A DNA stretch of 27,716 nucleotides from positions 1-27,716 of the forward strand of contig CAJUTD010000041.1 in the NCBI GenBank assembly GCA_910589635.1, given 5' to 3'. Below the pieces are notes generated by a model, which did no database searches, was not told the origin of the DNA, and worked only from the letters and a program-made list of their open reading frames with translations. Within the stretch, counting starts at the first letter, position 1. Every line of letters starts with the position of its first letter. The stretch is from an uncultured Lachnospiraceae bacterium. Lineage in GTDB: Bacteria; Bacillota; Clostridia; Lachnospirales; Lachnospiraceae. Below are positions 23,219-27,716 of the stretch, in pieces. Made by a program: the position numbers and the translations under genes.

Positions 23219-23676
23219 CACACCTCCAGTTTCTTTCTCATTTTTTGAAGCGCCCGTCGGTATTTGGAACGGACGGTACTGTGATTTTTATTAAGAATCC
23301 CGGCTATCTCCTCGCTGGTATATCCACCGAACACAAACAGCCCTACTATGAGGCGTTCCTCCTCTTTCAATTCCCAATACACCTGCTTGACCGCAGATGC
23401 CGCAGCAAAATCTGTTTCCTGGGATATGGAGAGCTGCTCAATGTCCTCCTCCTTGCGAAACCATTCCCGCATCCTCCGCCTGCACCGGTTTACCAAAATC
23501 TGCATGATCCAAGGTGCAAACTTTTCTTTATCCCTGAGCTGGTAAAAATTTTCGTAAGCAGCCAGTACCGCATCCTGCACCGCGTCTTCCGCCTCCTGGC
23601 GGTTCCTCATATAGTACAGGGCGGTTCGGTATAACTGCGGATAAACTTTTTCATAACACAGCATAAACTCTTCCAT
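23218..23676 (-). CDS. ECF-type RNA polymerase sigma factor
   Basis: The 152-residue protein has sigma region 2 (about 8-75: LYRTALYYMRNRQEAEDAVQDAVLAAYENF, then FAPWIMQILVNRCRRRMRE) and region 4 (about 100-150: LKEEERLIVGLFVFGGYTSEEIAGILNKNHSTVRSKYRRALQKMRKKL), with no region 3, as expected for ECF sigmas. GAGG lies about 10 nt before the ATG. The stop TGA overlaps the ATG of the membrane beta-propeller gene, a usual arrangement for a sigma/anti-sigma pair. A 14-bp perfect palindrome TGAAATGCATTTCA (23696-23709) lies just upstream of the RBS and may be regulatory. Confidence 0.93.
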   Translation of the reverse strand: MEEFMLCYEKVYPQLYRTALYYMRNRQEAEDAVQDAVLAAYENFYQLRDKEKFAPWIMQILVNRCRRRMREWFRKEEDIEQLSISQETDFAAASAVKQVYWELKEEERLIVGLFVFGGYTSEEIAGILNKNHSTVRSKYRRALQKMRKKLEV

Positions 23677-23765
23677 ATTCTCCTCAACCTCCCTTTGAAA
23701 TGCATTTCATCTATACAGAGTCAAAAATTCTGCAAAATGTTGCATTTTTTATTCGATAAATTCCA

Positions 23766-23805
23766 GAAAAAAAGAAGCACCATTCAAGAATTTCTTTCTG
23801 AATGG
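23766..23805 (-). terminator. Terminator of the chemoreceptor gene
   Basis: Minus-strand stem CCATTCA/TGAATGG (23805-23799 and 23786-23780), extended inside by GAA/TTC, followed by TGCTTCTTTTTTTC. It lies 27 nt past the stop. Confidence 0.75.
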
Positions 23806-23831
23806 ATACTTCCTGCCATTTCCCTAAAACA

Positions 23832-25142
23832 CTACAAAATCTCTTTTACTTCTTTTTTCAGATCATTCACATTAAATTTCTTTATGTTTTCCACCAAACC
23901 GTCGGACACCGTCTTGACCTGCTCTGTGGATTCCTTGCACTCTGTAACAATCCCCTCAAAAACATCCATCGCCTGTAATGTCTCCTGGGCGCTCGTCGAA
24001 TTTGCCTCCGCCGCCTCTGTCAACGTCGTAATTCCACTGTCAATAATCTCTTTGGACTCCTGCAGCTCCTTAACTTCCTCACCGATTCCCCCAATTGCGC
24101 CGCTCACCTGCTCAATCTCCTGGTTCAGGGAAGCAAATACTTTTTCCGTCTGGCTGATCTGCTCCGTCTGTCTTTCAAATGCCGCCGACACTTTCTTTGT
24201 AGTGTCTACGCTGACATTGGAATTCTCGATTAACTCATTGACGATAGCGTTAATCTGCTCCGAGGATTCACGCGACTGATCTGCCAGGGCACGGATTTCT
24301 TCTGCCACAACGGCAAATCCTTTGCCCATATCGCCCGCGCGCGCCGCCTCAATACTTGCATTAAGGGCAAGCAGATTCGTCTGGCTGGAAATCCCTGTAA
24401 TAATCTCTGTAACCGTACGAATCTGCATCGCCGACTGGTTCGTCACATCCGTCTGCGCCCGTACATCCTCTATTGCTTTGCTGCTGGCCTCATTGATAGA
24501 TACCAACTCATTCATAATATTTTCCGCCGCCTCGCTGCACTCCCGCATCTTATCTGCACTGCGGCTCAAAGTATCTACATTCTGCACAATCGCATCAACG
24601 GCATGGCTCATATCTATGATCTGCGTGCCTATCTCATTCGTTCTCTGGGACTGGGAAATTGTGTTGATTCCAATAGAATTGACTTCCTTCCCCACCTGAT
24701 GCATGGATGATTCCATCTCACGGAATGAATGGGTGAAATCTTCGGAAACTTTTACTAACGATTCCGTAGCATTTTTCACACTGGTAATAATACGCGCAAA
24801 GGAAACCACCATACTGTTGACCGAGCGCATCATCTGTCCAATCTCATCATTACGCTCGGAAAGCTTGTTTTCTTTCATGGAAAGCGTGCCGTCCGCAATC
24901 TGATCCAGATTTCCAACCAGATTATGAATACGGCTGAGTAATTGCCGGGCCATAAAAAAGATAACGATAAGGACGATCACCAACACCGCTACCAGGCACA
25001 TAGTACCCCAAAATACAGACATCTCCCCGCCGGCAACAAGCCTCAGTACGATAGATGATATAATCCCTGTCAGCACCAACGGCACAGCCAGCACGAACAG
25101 CGCCGTAAGTAACATTTTCTTACTCTTTCGATTTTCTTTCAC
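23832..25142 (-). CDS. Methyl-accepting chemotaxis protein without extracellular sensor domain
   Basis: From GTG 25142 the protein is 436 residues. It starts with a basic tail (KENRKSKK), two membrane helices (about 9-32 and 41-67) joined by only about 8 residues, a HAMP domain (RIHNLVGNLDQIADGTLSM...) and a full signalling domain. The highly conserved hairpin tip is present (QTNLLALNASIEAARAGDMGKGFAVVAEEIRALADQS). It would pass signals to CheA/CheW, but with no ligand-binding domain it must sense through the membrane, HAMP or cytoplasmic parts. I chose this GTG because AAGGAGG is 8 nt upstream and a TATAAT (25179-25184) lies in the upstream part of the frame. The longer frame from TTG 25265 adds 41 residues without a good RBS. 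No flagellar or chemotaxis genes are nearby. Confidence 0.85.
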   Translation of the reverse strand: MKENRKSKKMLLTALFVLAVPLVLTGIISSIVLRLVAGGEMSVFWGTMCLVAVLVIVLIVIFFMARQLLSRIHNLVGNLDQIADGTLSMKENKLSERNDEIGQMMRSVNSMVVSFARIITSVKNATESLVKVSEDFTHSFREMESSMHQVGKEVNSIGINTISQSQRTNEIGTQIIDMSHAVDAIVQNVDTLSRSADKMRECSEAAENIMNELVSINEASSKAIEDVRAQTDVTNQSAMQIRTVTEIITGISSQTNLLALNASIEAARAGDMGKGFAVVAEEIRALADQSRESSEQINAIVNELIENSNVSVDTTKKVSAAFERQTEQISQTEKVFASLNQEIEQVSGAIGGIGEEVKELQESKEIIDSGITTLTEAAEANSTSAQETLQAMDVFEGIVTECKESTEQVKTVSDGLVENIKKFNVNDLKKEVKEIL

Positions 25143-25178
25143 ATCGGATTCCTCCTTAGAGATTTCATAACTGAAAAT

Positions 25179-25184
25179 ATTATA
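25179..25184 (-). promoter_or_regulatory. -10 element of the chemoreceptor gene
   Basis: A perfect TATAAT on the minus strand, 37 nt upstream of the chosen GTG. The -35 (TGGTAA, 17 nt upstream) is poor. Confidence 0.45.
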
Positions 25185-25270
25185 CGACACTTTCTTTTGT
25201 ATTACCACTAAAACTTTCGCTCCATCGTAGAAATCAATTTTCAGAATATCCTTATCATCCGCCAATATAC

Positions 25271-25378
25271 CTAGACTGCCATACGCTGTTTATGCCCAGC
25301 CAAAGGAACAACATTTAAACTAACCAAACAGCCTCTACCGCCATCCGTTGCGCTATCCCCAGTCGGGGTACCCGCCAT
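25271..25378 (-). CDS. Possible 35-residue ORF or intergenic repeat
   Basis: The ATG lies 1 nt after the stop of the zinc-ribbon gene and the frame ends in TAG. The product begins MAGTPTGDSATDGGRG and ends LAGHKQRMAV. The DNA contains a CCCC-GACT-GGGG hairpin. No separate RBS is seen, so translation would depend on coupling. It may be a fragment of a dispersed repeat that happens to be open; I cannot decide from one copy. Confidence 0.3.
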   Translation of the reverse strand: MAGTPTGDSATDGGRGCLVSLNVVPLAGHKQRMAV

Positions 25379-25379
25379 G

Positions 25380-26081
25380 TTATTTATCAAACAAAAATTC
25401 CAAAAGGGAATAAATCTGCCCCATATAATCTTCAACAAACGCTCTGGCATCCCTGGCATACTTCACCGCATCTTTCTCAATCTGTTTCCCATACTTTAAC
25501 TCATTATCCGGGATGAGTTTTTGGTACTCCTCAAAAAATGCCTGCATCCCTTCCTTTTCTTTCTCCTTCAGGCTGTCTACCCAATCTTCTATTTCCTTTG
25601 GGCTTTTTTTACTTTCTTCCAGCATATGGCTGATGAGTTTAAGCGGATTATTAGACAGAAAATATTTTAACTCTATCTTGGGAAGGTATTTTTGATGTTC
25701 CAACATACAATTCAATTCTTCCAAACCCTTATTCCGGTAAAGCACTGTAGAATAATCGCTGAGTAGAAGTTCCAATTGACGGTAACAATCATATTGCAAA
25801 GTAATAACTATGCTCCCTCTATCACTATTCAATTCTAACCCATTACAAATATCTATATAATTTAACTTTTTATTCTTTATCTGCGTAATTTTGCGGAATT
25901 GCTTTCCGCACGGGCACGAATATTCCTGTTTTCCCCCGCTGTCCGGTACGATAATCCTTCCGCACTGGGAACATTTGAGATAATTATGCGTCTCACCGAT
26001 AACCACAAGAAAACGCTGCCACTCCTGCAAATCGTCGCAAATCCGCAAAAGAAAAGATATCGGGTCTAAGCGAAATATCAT
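25380..26081 (-). CDS. Zinc-ribbon protein of unknown function
   Basis: The 233-residue protein has a zinc ribbon near its N-terminus: LKCSQCGRIIVPDSGG followed by YSCPCGKQF (C37, C40, C55, C57). The remainder is mostly helical and charged, with EESKKSPKEIEDWVDSLKEKEKEGMQAFFEEYQKLIP, and ends in a hydrophobic amphipathic helix, DYMGQIYSLLEFLFDK. There is no signal peptide and no enzyme motif I recognise. The ATG has no convincing Shine-Dalgarno, so the true start may differ; the next internal Met is too far in to be the start without losing the ribbon. It is transcribed away from hicAB. Confidence 0.75.
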   Translation of the reverse strand: MIFRLDPISFLLRICDDLQEWQRFLVVIGETHNYLKCSQCGRIIVPDSGGKQEYSCPCGKQFRKITQIKNKKLNYIDICNGLELNSDRGSIVITLQYDCYRQLELLLSDYSTVLYRNKGLEELNCMLEHQKYLPKIELKYFLSNNPLKLISHMLEESKKSPKEIEDWVDSLKEKEKEGMQAFFEEYQKLIPDNELKYGKQIEKDAVKYARDARAFVEDYMGQIYSLLEFLFDK

Positions 26082-26154
26082 GCGGTTATTTTCGTCATTC
26101 CAATTGTATTTTTATGTAAATAAAAAAGTACTTACCAGTTACTGTTCAGACAGA

Positions 26155-26175
26155 TCTGTGCGTTCACTGCACAGA
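26155..26175. repeat. 7-bp hairpin, REP-like
   Basis: TCTGTGC (26155-26161) and GCACAGA (26169-26175) pair around a 7-nt loop. No T-tract follows, so it is not an obvious terminator. It could be a fragment of an intergenic repeat. Confidence 0.45.
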
Positions 26176-26209
26176 CCGTAAAACTTACCCCCCTGCCTCA
26201 TTTAAAGCA

Positions 26210-26228
26210 TGCGCATATTTTATGCGCA
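26210..26228. promoter_or_regulatory. Palindromic operator-like site of hicAB
   Basis: TGCGCATA-TTT-TATGCGCA is a perfect 8-bp inverted repeat ending 6 nt before the -35. HicB antitoxins with a DNA-binding C-terminus commonly repress their own operon, so this is a likely HicB site. Confidence 0.6.
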
Positions 26229-26234
26229 AATCTG

Positions 26235-26263
26235 TTTACATACATTTAAAAATAGCATATAAT
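26235..26263 (+). promoter_or_regulatory. Promoter of hicAB
   Basis: TTTACA (26235-26240), 17 nt, TATAAT (26258-26263), with a leader of about 15 nt to the hicA ATG. Confidence 0.75.
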
Positions 26264-26285
26264 ATTTATATAAGAAGGACAATAC

Positions 26286-26468
26286 ATGACGGTTCGGGAA
26301 ATACTAAAAATACTCCGTAAAGATGGATGGTACGAAACGACTCAAGAAGGTTCGCATATTAGCCTGAAACATCCATCTAAACCCGGAAAGGTTACAGTAC
26401 CAAACCATAGCGGAGACCTGAGGCCTGGTACGCTGAACAGTATTTACAAACAAGCCGGGCTTAAATAG
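26286..26468 (+). CDS. hicA: HicA-family toxin (mRNA interferase)
   Basis: The 60-residue protein has the HicA double-stranded-RNA-binding-like fold: VREILKILRKDGWYETTQEGSHISLKHP, with the catalytic histidine H24 in GSH, then KVTVPNHSGDLRPGTLNSIYKQAGL. HicA cleaves mRNA and arrests growth unless bound by HicB. AAGGA lies about 8 nt upstream. It is followed 40 nt later by hicB; the toxin-first order is usual for hicAB. Confidence 0.92.
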   Translation: MTVREILKILRKDGWYETTQEGSHISLKHPSKPGKVTVPNHSGDLRPGTLNSIYKQAGLK

Positions 26469-26508
26469 CCCTACTATCTGTGTTTCTACCGAAAAAAGGA
26501 GATTATTT

Positions 26509-26922
26509 ATGCAGAATCTAACATACTTTGCAGTTTTTGAGCCAACGGAAGACGGCTCATACAGCATTTACTTTCCTGATTTACCTGGATGTATCAGCTT
26601 TGGAAAAAATCTCGAAGAAGCTGCACGCTTGGCGGCAGAGGCCGCCAGCCTTCATGTATACAGCATGGAATGTGACCATGAAGAAATTCCTGTCCCCTCT
26701 AACAATCTATCAAAACAAGATATTGAGGGCAATATTGTCATGCCGGTTACCATTCATCCAGATTTATTCCGCATGAAAAAAGACAACGAACGTATTAAGA
26801 CAAATATCACACTTCCAGCGTGGCTAAAGAGACTAGCCGAAGAACAAAAAGTAAACTATTCCAGGCTTCTAGAATCTGCCCTTATGGAATATTTGCAAAT
26901 TCCTTTATCCAGAAGACAATAA
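26509..26922 (+). CDS. hicB: HicB-family antitoxin
   Basis: The 137-residue protein has the HicB partial RNase-H-like domain (YFAVFEPTEDGSYSIYFPDLPGCISFGKNLEEAARLAAEAASLHV). Its C-terminus (RIKTNITLPAWLKRLAEEQKVNYSRLLESALMEYLQI) fits a ribbon-helix-helix DNA-binding domain. It should neutralise HicA and repress the operon through the palindrome at 26210-26228. AAGGAG 7 nt upstream supports the ATG. Confidence 0.92.
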   Translation: MQNLTYFAVFEPTEDGSYSIYFPDLPGCISFGKNLEEAARLAAEAASLHVYSMECDHEEIPVPSNNLSKQDIEGNIVMPVTIHPDLFRMKKDNERIKTNITLPAWLKRLAEEQKVNYSRLLESALMEYLQIPLSRRQ

Positions 26923-26930
26923 TTAAGCTC

Positions 26931-26969
26931 CTGCTGTTCTATGCCAATATCTCAAATATAGAACAGTAG
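26931..26969. terminator. Hairpin between hicB and mnmA
   Basis: Arms 26931-26942 and 26958-26969 (CTGCTGTTCTAT/ATAGAACAGTAG) pair over 12 bp with one G-T. T-runs on both sides are weak. The convergent position suggests a shared terminator. Confidence 0.55.
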
Positions 26970-26981
26970 TTACATACTATT

Positions 26982-27716
26982 TCAACGAATCACCCCTCCG
27001 CCAACCACCATATCGCCATCATAAAACACCACTGCCTGTCCAGGAGTGATGGCGCGCACCGGCTCATGAAACCGACAAACAACCCTGTCCTGATCCGCCT
27101 TGCGGATAGTACAGGGCGCACCCTTATGGCTGTAACGAATCTTAGCGGTAACTTCCATTTCCCCCTGTAAATCAGGAATTGACATAAAATTTAAACCGTC
27201 CGCACAGAGCGCATCGCCAAATACTTGTTCATTACTACCCAGCACGACTTCATTTGTCTCTGGGCGTATTTCCGTGACAAAAACAGGGGTTCCCAGAGCA
27301 ATGCCGAGCCCTTTGCGCTGCCCGATCGTGTAATGGGTAATCCCCTTATGCCGCCCTAAAATCTGACCGTCCGCCGTCACAAAATTTCCCGCTGGCGGAA
27401 CTTCGCCTTTCGTTTCCCGCTCAATAAACCCGGCATAATCATTATCCGGGATGAAGCAGATTTCCTGGCTATCTGGTTTATTTGCTGTTCTAAGGCCAAT
27501 CTTCTGTGCGATGTTGCGAATTTCTTCTTTCGTGTAGTCCCCCACCGGCATCAATGTGTGCGCAAGCTGACTTTGTGTCAAGTTGTACAACGCATACGTC
27601 TGATCTTTGGCCGCAGTGGCAGATGTGCGCAGCGTATATCTTCCGTTCGCAAGCTGTACAACCCTTGCATAATGCCCGGTAGCGATATAATCTGCCCCAA
27701 TGTCCATGCTGCGCTT
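26982..27716 (-). CDS. mnmA: tRNA 2-thiouridylase MnmA, 5' end cut by window edge
   Basis: The frame is open to the right edge; 244 codons plus the stop are visible. It covers the central and C-terminal parts of MnmA: GADYIATGHYARV, SATAAKDQTYALYNLTQSQLAHTLMPVG, the conserved KPDSQEICFIPDNDY with the catalytic cysteine, HKGITHYTIGQRKGLGIA, and the C-terminal beta-barrel ending VVFYDGDMVVGGGVI. The N-terminal ATP-binding SGGVDSS loop is outside the window. MnmA thiolates U34 of tRNAs for Lys, Glu and Gln. Confidence 0.96.
   Translation of the reverse strand, partial: KRSMDIGADYIATGHYARVVQLANGRYTLRTSATAAKDQTYALYNLTQSQLAHTLMPVGDYTKEEIRNIAQKIGLRTANKPDSQEICFIPDNDYAGFIERETKGEVPPAGNFVTADGQILGRHKGITHYTIGQRKGLGIALGTPVFVTEIRPETNEVVLGSNEQVFGDALCADGLNFMSIPDLQGEMEVTAKIRYSHKGAPCTIRKADQDRVVCRFHEPVRAITPGQAVVFYDGDMVVGGGVIR

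Overview
The window looks like a chromosomal segment from a Lachnospiraceae-type gut Clostridium (low-to-middle GC Firmicutes). The evidence is strong AAGGAGG-type ribosome binding sites, TTGACA/TATAAT-like promoters (several with a TGn extended -10), a gap-pgk-tpiA glycolytic cluster, a short clostridial glycogen phosphorylase, a TIGR04086-type membrane protein and several palindromic intergenic repeats. Species cannot be assigned from the sequence alone. Both edges cut genes: an Eis-like GNAT acetyltransferase on the left (3' end missing) and mnmA on the right (5' end missing).

Layout. 1-3410: a minus-strand operon glf-apt-ispF-GNAT with a clear promoter upstream of glf; a 43-bp tandem repeat separates ispF from the GNAT gene. 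3519-4572: a 54-residue coiled-coil-like protein converging on a NYN-LOTUS putative RNase. 4709-6651: a plus-strand cluster of an unknown 81-residue protein, KDPG aldolase (eda) and a KDG kinase-like PfkB protein, the last two steps of hexuronate/Entner-Doudoroff catabolism. 6730-8669: divergent TIGR04086 membrane protein and a CNNM/CorC-type CBS membrane protein. 8735-12103: glycogen phosphorylase divergent from an AraC-type regulator whose leader contains two identical copies of its own Shine-Dalgarno region plus one complementary segment, a possible translational switch. 12081-14409: a RloA/RloB-like ATPase/TOPRIM-type pair resembling anti-phage abortive-infection modules. 14654-18473: tpiA, pgk and gap on the minus strand, separated by long intergenic regions holding two related ~165-bp repeats and several hairpins. 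18563-18790: a 228-bp nested palindrome with 20-bp perfect terminal inverted repeats. 18952-20682: a PHP-family phosphatase, tRNA-Gly(CCC), and a heptad-repeat coiled-coil gene framed by 26-bp inverted repeats (24/26 match), resembling a small gene-carrying mobile cassette. 20777-25142: an ECF sigma factor translationally coupled to a membrane-anchored beta-propeller protein, and a chemoreceptor without an extracellular domain. 25271-27716: a zinc-ribbon protein of unknown function, a hicAB toxin-antitoxin pair with a palindromic operator-like site, and the end of mnmA.

Core metabolism (glycolysis, glycogen breakdown, KDG/KDPG use, isoprenoid and tRNA modification) alternates with accessory pieces: a defence-like pair, a toxin-antitoxin pair, a MITE-like palindrome and a possible gene cassette. 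The most interesting items are the araC leader switch and its relation to an intergenic repeat, the inverted-repeat-flanked coiled-coil cassette, the RloA/RloB pair, and the sigma factor/beta-propeller couple.
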